Source: CBEUVQ01 sp965546615
GTDB taxonomy: Bacteria > Bacillota > Desulfotomaculia > Desulfotomaculales > Desulfohalotomaculaceae
Assembly: GCA_965546615.1 (NCBI GenBank)
Contig: CBEUVQ010000046.1
Coordinates: 1 to 15,119, forward strand
Reading direction: 5' to 3'
DNA: 15,119 nucleotides
The notes below the pieces were generated by a model that was not told the DNA's origin, ran no database searches, and saw only the letters and a program-made list of their open reading frames with translations. Shown piece after piece: positions 1-8,164 of this stretch; within the stretch, counting starts at the first letter, position 1; each line of letters starts with the position of its first letter. A program made the position numbers and the translations under genes.

Positions 1-2357
1 TAAAAGGTTTTGTGCTCGGTGCGGGCGATAATTTCGTCCTGCAGCGCTTTGCTTAGGTCGCAGAAATAGTCGCTGTAGCCGGCAACGCGCACAATCAGGT
101 CGCGGTATTTATGCGGGTTGGCCTGCGCTTCGCGCAGCGTGTCGGCGCTCACTACGTTAAATTGTATGTGATGGCCGTCCATGTTGAAGTAAGCGCGCAC
201 CAAATGGGCAAGGTTGTTCAGCCCTTCTTCGCCTGCCAGCAGCTGCGGGGTGAATTTTTGGTTCAGCAGTGTGCCGCCGGTGCGCAAGTGATCTATTTTG
301 GCGGCAGATTTCAGCACCGCAGTAGGGCCTAAGCGGTCCGCCCCCTGCACCGGTGAAATCCCTTCCGACAGCGGCTGCCAAGCCCTGCGTCCGTCGGGTG
401 TGGCACCCAGCACCGAGCCGAAGTACACATGGCAGGTGGTAGGCAGCAGGTTGATGCGGTAAGTTCCGCCCCGGGTGTTTTTGCGCCCGTTTACCGCATT
501 GTAAAAGGTTTCAAAAACGAGCTTTAATATTTCATCGGCATAATCGTCATCGTTGCCGTACTTGGGCGTTTTGTTCAGCAGCAGCAGGCGAATTTTTTGC
601 TTCCCAGCAAAATCGTCCCGCAGTGCTGCCAAAAGTTCCGCCATGGTGAAGTTTTGCTTGTCAAACACATGGTATTTCAGCGCGGTCAGGCTGTCTGTCA
701 GGCTGCCCAGGCCAACGCCCTGAATGTAGGTGGTATCGTAGCGCGCCCCGCCGGCGTTGTAATCCTTCCCTTTGGCGATGCAGTCGTCAATTAAGATGGA
801 TAAAAACGGCGCCGGCATGTGATCGGCATACAGCCGCTCGATAATGCTGTTGCCTTTGATTTTGATGTCGATAAAATACTGCAGCTGCTTTCGATAAGCG
901 GAAAACAGCTCTTCAAAGGAAGAAAATTCCTCCGGATTGCCCGTTTCCAAACCGATTTTTTGCTTGGTGCGCGGGTCAACGCCGTTATTTAGTGTAATTT
1001 CCAGTATTTTAACAAGATTAAAGTAGCCGGTTAAGATGTAGCTTTCTTTGCCGAACGCCCCTGTTTCCACGCAGCCGCTGGTGCCGCCGCATCTGGCGTC
1101 GATGAGCGATTTCCCTTGGTGCAGCAGTTCTTCCACCACCGCATCGGCGTTAAAGACAGAGGGCTGCCCCCAGCCTTTTTTTACAATGTGCAGCGCGCGC
1201 TTTAAAAAGCGGTCGGGGTTTTTTCTGCTCAGCTGAATGTTTGAGCTGGGCTGCAGCAGGCGCATTTCGTCGATGACATCCAGCATTAAATAGCTGACAT
1301 CGTTCACCCCGTCGGTGCCGTCGGGTTTTAACCCGCCGCAGTTGATGTTGGCAAAGTCGGTGTAGGTGCCGCTTTCTTCCGCCGTTACCCCCACTTTGGG
1401 CGGGGCGGGCTGGTTGTTAAATTTAATCCAAAAACACTGCAGCAGTTCTTTTGCCCGCTCGCGCGTCAGCGTGCCGTTTTTGATTCCCTGCTGATAAAAC
1501 GGCTGTAAGTGCTGATCCAGCCGCCCGGGGTTAAAGGCATCCCAGGTGTTCAGTTCGGTAATTACGCCGAGATGAACAAACCAGTAAGCCTGCAGCGCTT
1601 CCCAAAAACTGCGCGGCGGATGAGCAGGCACGCGGGTGCATATTTCGGCAATCTGCTCCAGCTCTTTCTTTCTGGTTAAATCCGTTTCTTTTGCCGCCAT
1701 ATTGCGGGCGAGCTCGGCATGCCGCCGGGCAAAAGTAATAATGGCATCGGCGCAAATCTGCATTGCTTTCAGCTGCTGTTCTTTGTAGTAAGCATCGGGG
1801 TCTTTTAAGTAGTCAAGGTTATCCAGCGCGGTTTGTATATCTTTTTTAAAATCCCAAAATCCTTTGCGGTAGATTTTGTCATCCAGCACGGTATGACCGG
1901 GTGCGCGCTGTTCCATAAATTCGGTAAAAACACCGCTTTGGTAGGCGGCATGCCATTCCGGCGGCAGCTGCTGAAAAATAATGTCGCGCATCGACCGGCC
2001 CCGCCAATACGGGATAACTTCGCTGCGGTAAAGCGAGCGCACTTCTTCATCCACGGTGTAGCTTGTTTTTTCACGGCTGTTTAAAACATCCAAGTCCTCC
2101 AAGCTGTGGCAGCACAGTTCGGGGTAAGTAGGCACCTCTTTGGGGGCGGGCCCGCGTTCGCCGACGATTAATTCACCTTCATTAATGCAGATTGTTTTGT
2201 TTTCCATCAGATATTTAAAAGCCAGCGCCCGCCGCATCGGAGCGGAAGCGTACCTGCAGCTGCGGTAAAATTCGGTAATCAGCTTCGCCCGCTCGCCGGA
2301 AACAGCGGGTTTTAACTCTAAGCTCTGTTTTCTCAGTTTGGCAACACGCTCGTTCAT
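1..2357 (-). CDS. hypD: trans-4-hydroxy-L-proline dehydratase, glycyl radical enzyme (stop codon cut by window edge)
   Basis: This is a cytosolic glycyl radical enzyme that removes water from trans-4-hydroxy-L-proline to give pyrroline-5-carboxylate, which ProC can reduce to proline. I translated the minus strand from ATG at 2357: 785 codons stay open, and the last two bases in the window read TA, so one more base probably completes the stop. Family length is about 785-790. The sequence follows clostridial HypD closely from memory. It has a WDAFNPGR stretch, the active-site loop GTSGCVETGAFGKE with thiyl Cys429 and Glu431, and the C-terminal glycyl radical motif RVAGYSD with Gly760. These sit five residues before the Cys434/Glu436/Gly765 numbering I recall for the C. 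difficile enzyme. The CVE loop and its TGAFGKE continuation separate it from pyruvate formate-lyase and glycerol or choline lyases. A G-rich Shine-Dalgarno (GGGGGGT) overlaps the end of the activase gene three bases upstream, so the two are probably translated together. No disruption seen. Confidence 0.93.
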   Translation of the reverse strand, partial: MNERVAKLRKQSLELKPAVSGERAKLITEFYRSCRYASAPMRRALAFKYLMENKTICINEGELIVGERGPAPKEVPTYPELCCHSLEDLDVLNSREKTSYTVDEEVRSLYRSEVIPYWRGRSMRDIIFQQLPPEWHAAYQSGVFTEFMEQRAPGHTVLDDKIYRKGFWDFKKDIQTALDNLDYLKDPDAYYKEQQLKAMQICADAIITFARRHAELARNMAAKETDLTRKKELEQIAEICTRVPAHPPRSFWEALQAYWFVHLGVITELNTWDAFNPGRLDQHLQPFYQQGIKNGTLTRERAKELLQCFWIKFNNQPAPPKVGVTAEESGTYTDFANINCGGLKPDGTDGVNDVSYLMLDVIDEMRLLQPSSNIQLSRKNPDRFLKRALHIVKKGWGQPSVFNADAVVEELLHQGKSLIDARCGGTSGCVETGAFGKESYILTGYFNLVKILEITLNNGVDPRTKQKIGLETGNPEEFSSFEELFSAYRKQLQYFIDIKIKGNSIIERLYADHMPAPFLSILIDDCIAKGKDYNAGGARYDTTYIQGVGLGSLTDSLTALKYHVFDKQNFTMAELLAALRDDFAGKQKIRLLLLNKTPKYGNDDDYADEILKLVFETFYNAVNGRKNTRGGTYRINLLPTTCHVYFGSVLGATPDGRRAWQPLSEGISPVQGADRLGPTAVLKSAAKIDHLRTGGTLLNQKFTPQLLAGEEGLNNLAHLVRAYFNMDGHHIQFNVVSADTLREAQANPHKYRDLIVRVAGYSDYFCDLSKALQDEIIARTEHKTF

Positions 2358-2360
2358 GTT

Positions 2361-3236
2361 CTACCCCCCAATTTGTGTAGTTAAGCCAAATTTGCGCAGC
2401 CGCTGCGCCAAATCATTCATGTGTTCCGCCGTCGGCACCTGCACATCACCCAGCAAATAGCGGCGGTTTAACCTGCGGTATTTCTCCGCCCCCGCCCGGT
2501 GATACGGCAGCAGATGAACGGCATTGATTTTCAGCGCCGCCAAAAATTCGCCGGCGGCGGTGATATTTTTCTCATCGTCGTTGACGCCGGGGATAACGGG
2601 TATGCGCACCACCACGTCGGCGTGATTTTCCGTCAGCATTTTTAAGTTGTCCAATATCCGGCGGTTGGAAACGCCGGTGCAGCGCTGATGCCGCTCGTCA
2701 TCCATCAGTTTTAAATCGTAAAGAAACAAATCTGTCAGCCTGCTGATGTTAAGAAGCGTCTGCTCGCCTGCAAAGCCGGTTGTTTCTACTGCGGTGTGAA
2801 TTTCGTGCCGGCGGCAGGCTGCCAGTACTTCCGCCAAAAAATCAGGCTGCATAAGCGGTTCGCCGCCGGAAAAGGTTACGCCGCCGCCGGACTGCCGGTA
2901 AAAAACGGCGTCTTTTTCAATCTGCTGCAGTGTTTTTTCCGCCGACATTGTTCTGCCGACCGGCACCCGCGCCTCCGCCGGGCAGGCTTCGGCACATCTG
3001 CCGCAGGCGGTGCATTTTTCGGGATTTGTTACCGCATCGTACCGGCACGCCGCCCGGCATTCGCCGCAGTTAATGCAGCGTTCCGGCCAAAGCATAATTT
3101 CCGGCTTTGCCGACTGCCCCTCAGGGTTGTGGCACCACAAGCAGTTCAGCGGACAGCCTTTTAAAAACACGGTAGTGCGTATTCCCGGCCCGTCGTGAAC
3201 GGAATATCTCATTATATCAAAGATGCAGCCAACCAT
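2361..3236 (-). CDS. hypE: Glycyl radical enzyme activating protein, HypD activase
   Basis: This is a radical SAM enzyme that installs the glycyl radical on its partner, here the adjacent dehydratase. The 291-residue product begins with the family signature DGPGIRTTVFLKGCPLNCLWC: the radical SAM cluster cysteines are Cys28, Cys32 and Cys35 (CxxxCxxC). Two ferredoxin-type 4Fe-4S motifs follow, Cys54/57/60/64 and Cys75/78/81/85, as usual for activases of non-PFL glycyl radical enzymes. The SAM-binding GGE is at 124-126 in GGGVTFSGGEP. An AGGAG Shine-Dalgarno lies 8 bases before the ATG. An overlapping out-of-frame ATG seven bases upstream is less well placed. The gene sits 10 bases after the transporter and 3 bases before hypD, so all three probably form one transcript. 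Substrate assignment comes from the partner; the activase alone could only be called GRE-activating. Confidence 0.92.
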   Translation of the reverse strand: MVGCIFDIMRYSVHDGPGIRTTVFLKGCPLNCLWCHNPEGQSAKPEIMLWPERCINCGECRAACRYDAVTNPEKCTACGRCAEACPAEARVPVGRTMSAEKTLQQIEKDAVFYRQSGGGVTFSGGEPLMQPDFLAEVLAACRRHEIHTAVETTGFAGEQTLLNISRLTDLFLYDLKLMDDERHQRCTGVSNRRILDNLKMLTENHADVVVRIPVIPGVNDDEKNITAAGEFLAALKINAVHLLPYHRAGAEKYRRLNRRYLLGDVQVPTAEHMNDLAQRLRKFGLTTQIGG

Positions 3237-3247
3237 TTGTCATTCTC

Positions 3248-4147
3248 CTAACTTTTTTGCATTTGTGCGGTTTTTGCCGCCGATGTAATAAATATGTATA
3301 AGCCGGTAATAATCACCGTGCCGCCTATAAGCTGCAGCGCTGTCGGCACCTCGCCGAAGAAGAAATATGCCAGCACCGTCGCACCCACCGGCTCGCCGAG
3401 AATGCTCACCGAAACCACCGCCGCCTGCACATAGCGCAGCGCCCAGTTAAACACGGTGTGCCCGAAAACGGTGGGTACAAGCGCCAGCGCAGCAAACCAC
3501 AGCCAGGTGATTTTATCATACGGGTAGAGCGGTTGGGCAAAGCCGACGCTCAGCGCCAGCAGTGTAACTGCCGCTGCACTGTAAACCAATATCACGTAAC
3601 TAAACAGCGACAGACGGGCCCGCAGGCTGCGGCCGATTAAAACGTAACCGGCTTCGAAAACCGCCCCGGCAAAGGCCAATGCATCGCCCCACAGCGCGCT
3701 GCCGCCCACCCGAAAATCGTTGATGCCGATGACGGCACTGCCCAAAACGGCGATCAGCGCACCGGCCGCCCCCCACGGGCTGATTTTTTCCTGAAACAAA
3801 AGCTGCGCCCCGATAATGACAAACAGCGGATGCATCGACACCAGCACCGTTGAGCTGGCTACCGAGGTGTAATTAAGCGAAGTAACCCACACTGCAAAGT
3901 GCAGCGCCAAAAACACCCCGGACAGCACCGCCGGCAGTAAGTCTTTTGCTTTTAGATTTTGTATTTCGTGCCGCCCGGTAACGTAAGCGGCGGGCAGCAG
4001 CATCAGCACGGTAAAACTTAAGCGGTAAAAGGCGATAACAAGCGGCGGTGCGTCGGCAAATTTGGTGAATATAGATGAAAAAGAGGCGGCCGCTACCCCC
4101 AAAAACACCGCCAAAAAAGGGTTGATAATCGGTTTAGAATTTGGCAT
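3248..4147 (-). CDS. EamA/DMT-superfamily transporter, first gene of the hyp operon
   Basis: This is an integral membrane protein of the drug/metabolite transporter superfamily. The 299-residue length and about ten hydrophobic segments fit two tandem EamA repeats. The first starts with NPFLAVFLGVAAASFSSIFTKFA near residues 9-31. The second runs from about ALWGDALAFAGAVFEAGYVLIGRS to the ITGLYIFITSA end. The Pro- and Glu-containing segments typical of EamA helices (SILGEPVGATVLAYFFFGEVPT) are present near residues 246-268. An AAAGGA Shine-Dalgarno lies 8 bases before the ATG. The gene ends 10 bases before hypE, which suggests it moves a metabolite linked to hydroxyproline or proline use. Family members export amino acids and other small molecules, so substrate and direction cannot be read from sequence. 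The 97-base upstream gap carries a GTTCTA/TAGAAC inverted repeat (4191-4196 and 4222-4227) that could be an operator, but the evidence is weak. Confidence 0.85.
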   Translation of the reverse strand: MPNSKPIINPFLAVFLGVAAASFSSIFTKFADAPPLVIAFYRLSFTVLMLLPAAYVTGRHEIQNLKAKDLLPAVLSGVFLALHFAVWVTSLNYTSVASSTVLVSMHPLFVIIGAQLLFQEKISPWGAAGALIAVLGSAVIGINDFRVGGSALWGDALAFAGAVFEAGYVLIGRSLRARLSLFSYVILVYSAAAVTLLALSVGFAQPLYPYDKITWLWFAALALVPTVFGHTVFNWALRYVQAAVVSVSILGEPVGATVLAYFFFGEVPTALQLIGGTVIITGLYIFITSAAKTAQMQKS

Positions 4148-4293
4148 AATGCTGTTCCTTTAGTCTTTAGTTAATTAAATAATAAAAATAGTTCTACATT
4201 TTATGCCGTTTTCCTTTTAGTTAGAACAAAACATCAGCGGCCGCTTAAGCGGGACGGCGCACCCGGCACGTCCCGTGCGCTGCGGCGTGCTGT

Positions 4294-5223
<930 letters not shown>

Positions 5224-5306
5224 TTGCCACTCCTCCTTATTGGTTTAGTTGAAGTTTATTTTACCATTCCGCAGTGCTAAATATGATGATATTTATCAGC
5301 AGAAAT

Positions 5307-5338
5307 AAAAAACCCCTCACTTAACGTGAAGGGTTTTT
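5307..5338 (-). terminator. Intrinsic terminator of groESL
   Basis: Read on the minus strand, ACCCTTCAC and GTGAGGGGT form a 9-bp stem (one G-T wobble) around a 5-base loop, followed by a run of six T. It lies just past the groEL stop and ahead of cysK on the same strand, so it separates the two transcripts. The plus strand also ends in a T-run, so it could work both ways. Confidence 0.85.
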
Positions 5339-5349
5339 GCTTACTGGTG

Positions 5350-6978
5350 TTACATCATCGGAGGCATACCTGCTCCTGCACCGCCTACCGGATCTTTTTC
5401 CGGCTCGGGCTTATCAGCTACCAAAGTTTCGGTGGTGAGAATCATTGCTGCAATGCTGGCAGCATTCTGCAGTGCAGAACGGGTTACCTTGGCGGGGTCA
5501 ACAATACCGCCTTCAATCATGTTGATATATTCGCCGGTTAAAGCGTTGTAGCCGACACCGTTTTCGGTGTTGCGCACTTTTTCTACGATTACGGAACCTT
5601 CAACACCGGCATTGTTGGCGATTTGACGCAGCGGCTCTTCCAGTGCACGCTTCACAATGTCGATACCGGTTTTCTCATCTGCCACATCAGAGGTCAGCGC
5701 TTCTAATGCCGGAATGAGTTTTACATAGCAGGTGCCGCCGCCGGAAACAATACCTTCTTCAACTGCAGCACGGGTAGCGTTTAAAGCATCCTCAATGCGC
5801 AGTTTCTTCTCTTTCATTTCCACTTCGGTTGCCGCACCAACGGAAATTACTGCAACGCCGCCTGCCAGTTTAGCAAGACGCTCCTGCAGTTTTTCTTTAT
5901 CAAATTCGGAAGTGCTGTCTTCAATCTGCTTTTTAATCTGCGCAATGCGGGCGGTGATGTTGTCTTGAGAGCCAGCACCGTCAACAATAATGGTTTCTTC
6001 TTTCTTCACAGTTACTTGACGGGCAGTACCCAACAGATCTAAAGTAGTTTTCTCTAACTTTAAGCCTACATCTTCAGTGATTACAGTACCGCCGGTGAGA
6101 ATAGCGATATCTTCCAGCATTGCTTTGCGGCGATCGCCAAATCCCGGAGCTTTAACAGCTACGCAGGTGAAGGTGCCGCGCAGTTTGTTCAGCACTAAAG
6201 TAGCCAGTGCTTCACCTTCCAAGTCTTCACAGATAATCATCAGTGGTTTGCCGGCTTGTGCCACTTTTTCCAAAACGGGCAGTACATCCGCTACTGCACT
6301 GATCTTCTTATCGGTGATCAGTATGTAGGGGTCATTTAAGTTGGCTTCCATTTTATCGGTATCGGTAATCATGTACGGGGAAATGTAGCCGCGGTCAAAG
6401 TTCATACCTTCAACTACTTCTAAAGAAGTACCGGTACCTTGGGATTCTTCAACGGTGATTACGCCGTCTTTGCCTACTTTTTCCATGGCATCGGCAATTA
6501 ATTGACCGATGGAACTATCGTTGGCAGAGATGGAAGCAACCTGAGCAATGGCATCTTTGCTTTCGATAGTTTTAGCTTGGTTTTTAATTTCTTCCACTGC
6601 TTTTTCCACTGCAGTTTCAATGCCGCGCTTAACCAGCATGGGGTTTGCACCGGCAGCTACGTTTTTCAAGCCTTCGCGCACCAGCGCTTGAGCAAGTACG
6701 GTAGCGGTGGTGGTACCGTCACCGGCTACATCGTTGGTTTTGGTAGCAACTTCTTTTACCAGCTGCGCACCCATGTTTTCAAAGTGATCGGTTAATTCAA
6801 CTTCTCTGGCAATGGTTACACCGTCGTTAGTAATCAGCGGAGAACCGAATTTCTTCTCTAATACAACGTTGCGGCCTTTGGGGCCTAAAGTTACTTTTAC
6901 GGCTTCAGCCAGTGCATTTACGCCTCTTTCCAGCGATCTGCGGGCTTCTTCGCCGAAAATAATTTCTTTACCTGCCAT
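5350..6978 (-). CDS. groL: Chaperonin GroEL (60 kDa)
   Basis: This is the ATP-dependent chaperonin subunit that assembles into a double seven-membered ring and folds cytosolic proteins with GroES. The 542-residue protein has the full family pattern: the VKVTLGPKGRNVV nucleotide-binding segment near residues 27-39, AGDGTTTATVLAQ near 85-97, and the apical and intermediate domains without gaps. The C-terminal tail is the GGAGAGMPPMM type common in Bacillota. The Shine-Dalgarno AGGAGG lies about 12 bases before the ATG, a slightly long spacing. The gene follows groES by 30 bases and shares its promoter and CIRCE operator, so it is heat-regulated through HrcA. Codon use is more A/T-tolerant than in the flanking metabolic genes, as often seen in highly expressed genes. 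Only one chaperonin operon is visible. Confidence 0.98.
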   Translation of the reverse strand: MAGKEIIFGEEARRSLERGVNALAEAVKVTLGPKGRNVVLEKKFGSPLITNDGVTIAREVELTDHFENMGAQLVKEVATKTNDVAGDGTTTATVLAQALVREGLKNVAAGANPMLVKRGIETAVEKAVEEIKNQAKTIESKDAIAQVASISANDSSIGQLIADAMEKVGKDGVITVEESQGTGTSLEVVEGMNFDRGYISPYMITDTDKMEANLNDPYILITDKKISAVADVLPVLEKVAQAGKPLMIICEDLEGEALATLVLNKLRGTFTCVAVKAPGFGDRRKAMLEDIAILTGGTVITEDVGLKLEKTTLDLLGTARQVTVKKEETIIVDGAGSQDNITARIAQIKKQIEDSTSEFDKEKLQERLAKLAGGVAVISVGAATEVEMKEKKLRIEDALNATRAAVEEGIVSGGGTCYVKLIPALEALTSDVADEKTGIDIVKRALEEPLRQIANNAGVEGSVIVEKVRNTENGVGYNALTGEYINMIEGGIVDPAKVTRSALQNAASIAAMILTTETLVADKPEPEKDPVGGAGAGMPPMM

Positions 6979-7008
6979 AATTAATTACAAACCTCCTCGA
7001 ATAAATGG

Positions 7009-7296
7009 TTATTCAATAACAGCAAGAATGTCCATATCGCGTAAAATGAGGTATTCTTGACCGTCAATTTTTACTTCATTACCGGCATACTTGGAATACA
7101 GCACTTTGTCGCCAACTTTTACATCGATGGGCTGACGCTGGCCGTTTTCCATTACCCGGCCCGGGCCTACAGCGATTACTTCTGCTTGCTGAGGCTTTTC
7201 TTTTGCAGTATCCGGAATTACAATACCGCTTTTTGTTACCTCTTCACTGGGCAGAGCTTTTACTACTACCCGATCACCTAGTGGTTTAATTGCCAC
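7009..7296 (-). CDS. groES: Co-chaperonin GroES (10 kDa)
   Basis: This is the heptameric lid of the GroEL cage. The 95-residue product starts with the classic IKPLGDRVVVK and contains the mobile-loop region (near residues 17-32), GPGRV, KVGDKVLYSKYAG and ILRDMDILAVIE at the end, all diagnostic of bacterial GroES. The start codon is GTG at 7296, preceded by AAGGAGGGG with a 5-base spacer. No ATG gives a better fit. It is the first gene of the operon and lies directly below the CIRCE operator. Confidence 0.98.
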   Translation of the reverse strand: MAIKPLGDRVVVKALPSEEVTKSGIVIPDTAKEKPQQAEVIAVGPGRVMENGQRQPIDVKVGDKVLYSKYAGNEVKIDGQEYLILRDMDILAVIE

Positions 7297-7343
7297 AAAT
7301 ACCCCTCCTTAAATATTTAAGGTTTATTTTTTTAACACTTTTG

Positions 7344-7370
7344 TTAGCACTCGGTTATTGCGAGTGCTAA
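7344..7370 (-). promoter_or_regulatory. CIRCE operator (HrcA binding site) of groESL
   Basis: TTAGCACTC and GAGTGCTAA form the perfect 9-bp inverted repeat with a 9-base spacer that defines CIRCE. It lies between the promoter and the groES start, where HrcA bound to it would repress the operon at normal temperature. hrcA itself is not in the window. Confidence 0.97.
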
Positions 7371-7378
7371 CAGTTACT

Positions 7379-7407
7379 ATAATATAGAACGAAAAAACTA
7401 AAAGCAA
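7379..7407 (-). promoter_or_regulatory. Sigma-A-type promoter of groESL
   Basis: On the minus strand a -35 hexamer TTGCTT (7402-7407) and a -10 hexamer TATTAT (7379-7384) are separated by exactly 17 bases. Transcription would start close to the upstream edge of the CIRCE repeat, the usual arrangement. The TCCACGTGGA palindrome at 7411-7420 sits immediately upstream. Confidence 0.75.
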
Positions 7408-7429
7408 GTATCCACGTGGAAATTTTTTT

Positions 7430-7460
7430 CCCTTAATTTGCTGTACATGAAAATTAAGGG
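7430..7460. repeat. Perfect 10-bp inverted repeat upstream of the groESL promoter
   Basis: CCCTTAATTT (7430-7439) and AAATTAAGGG (7451-7460) are exact reverse complements around an 11-base loop. The T-run lies before the stem on the plus strand, and on the minus strand the stem is followed by A's. It therefore does not look like an ordinary intrinsic terminator for mogA. It could be an operator or a structured mRNA end. The rest of the 7371-7586 gap is AT-rich with no other gene. Confidence 0.55.
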
Positions 7461-7586
7461 TAATTAGCTTTTAATTTCTCCGCCTATATGCTTTTTACTT
7501 TGCTTCTAATATTTTATTGTCGCTTTGTTTTCTATTTTTTCCTGCAGATGTTAAATTTATACAGCACGCTTAAAAATTTTCCATCT

Positions 7587-8075
7587 TCAGCGGGCGCATT
7601 CCCCGCCCCGTCCGGAGAGAATTTCCAAGCCGTGCGGCAGCACCGGCAGAATTATTTCCAAACATTCTTTCACCCCTTTGGGGCTGCCCGGCAGGTTAAT
7701 AATCAGCGTTTGACCGCGCACGCCGGCCGCCGCCCGCGAAAGCATTGCTTTAGGGGTGTGGCGCATTGATTCGCGCCGCATCGCTTCGGGAATGCCCGGC
7801 ACCTGCTTTTCTGTCACCGCCAGCGTTGCTTCCGGCGTGTTGTCGCGCGGGCTTAAGCCGGTGCCGCCGGTGGTGAGCACCAAATCAAGTTTAAGCACAT
7901 CGCAGCAGTGCAGCAGCTGCTCTTTAATGACATCAAAATCATCGGGAATAATTTTGTAGTATTCCACCTGTCCGTCTATTTTCGCCACCGTTTCTTTAAT
8001 TACCGCGCCGCTTTTATCCTCGCGTTCCCCTTTGGCGCCTTTGTCGCTCATGGTAATGATACCTACTTTTATCAC
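7587..8075 (-). CDS. mogA: Molybdopterin adenylyltransferase, MogA/MoaB family
   Basis: This enzyme activates molybdopterin by adenylating it with ATP, making MPT-AMP, the substrate that MoeA uses for metal insertion. The 162-residue protein has the family's nucleotide- and MPT-binding elements: VGIITMSDKGAKGEREDKSG at 4-23, TTGGTGLSPRD at 68-78, PEA at 81-83, and INLPGSPKGVKE near 128-139. Start is GTG at 8075, with GAGGTG seven bases before it. It diverges from fdhD with about 90 bases between starts, and two MoeA genes lie a few kilobases away, so all serve the same pathway. The MoaB name used for similar proteins in some organisms cannot be excluded; the reaction assigned is the same. Confidence 0.9.
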   Translation of the reverse strand: MIKVGIITMSDKGAKGEREDKSGAVIKETVAKIDGQVEYYKIIPDDFDVIKEQLLHCCDVLKLDLVLTTGGTGLSPRDNTPEATLAVTEKQVPGIPEAMRRESMRHTPKAMLSRAAAGVRGQTLIINLPGSPKGVKECLEIILPVLPHGLEILSGRGGECAR

Positions 8076-8099
8076 TTTGCTTCACCTCTCGGTAGATAC

Positions 8100-8148
8100 A
8101 TTGTTTGCGGTTGATATATAATAATAACATGCTTTTAATCTAACGATG
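8100..8148. promoter_or_regulatory. Divergent AT-rich control region between mogA and fdhD
   Basis: The short space between the two starts holds an AT-rich core (TATATAATAATAAC, 8115-8128) with TATAAT on the plus strand at 8117-8122 and TATTAT-like hexamers on the minus strand. Either could be a -10 box, but no good -35 partner is seen. TTGATATATA at 8111-8120 and AATCTAACGA at 8137-8146 resemble the two halves of a ModE-type site, though with a wider spacer than I recall for the E. coli site. Confidence 0.4.
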
Positions 8149-8164
8149 TTTGGGGTGTTTATCG

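Noticed and set aside
111..2084. Several 60-90 codon frames on both strands inside 1-2357
   Set aside because: The complete 785-codon hypD frame covers this stretch with all catalytic motifs, so these are shadows.
1..2357. Pyruvate formate-lyase or glycerol dehydratase as identity of the glycyl radical enzyme
   Set aside because: The active site has a single CVE with TGAFGKE instead of the paired cysteines of PFL, and the overall sequence follows HypD.
5281..5300. AT-rich repeat (GATATTTATC) upstream of cysK as an operator
   Set aside because: Short, AT-rich and next to the groEL terminator; no support beyond chance, and no convincing -35 and -10 pair was found for cysK.
7488..7769. Open frame beginning with a hydrophobic, membrane-like stretch upstream of mogA on the opposite strand
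   Set aside because: The hydrophobic start comes from the T-rich gap and the rest is antisense to mogA. No Shine-Dalgarno and no known family.
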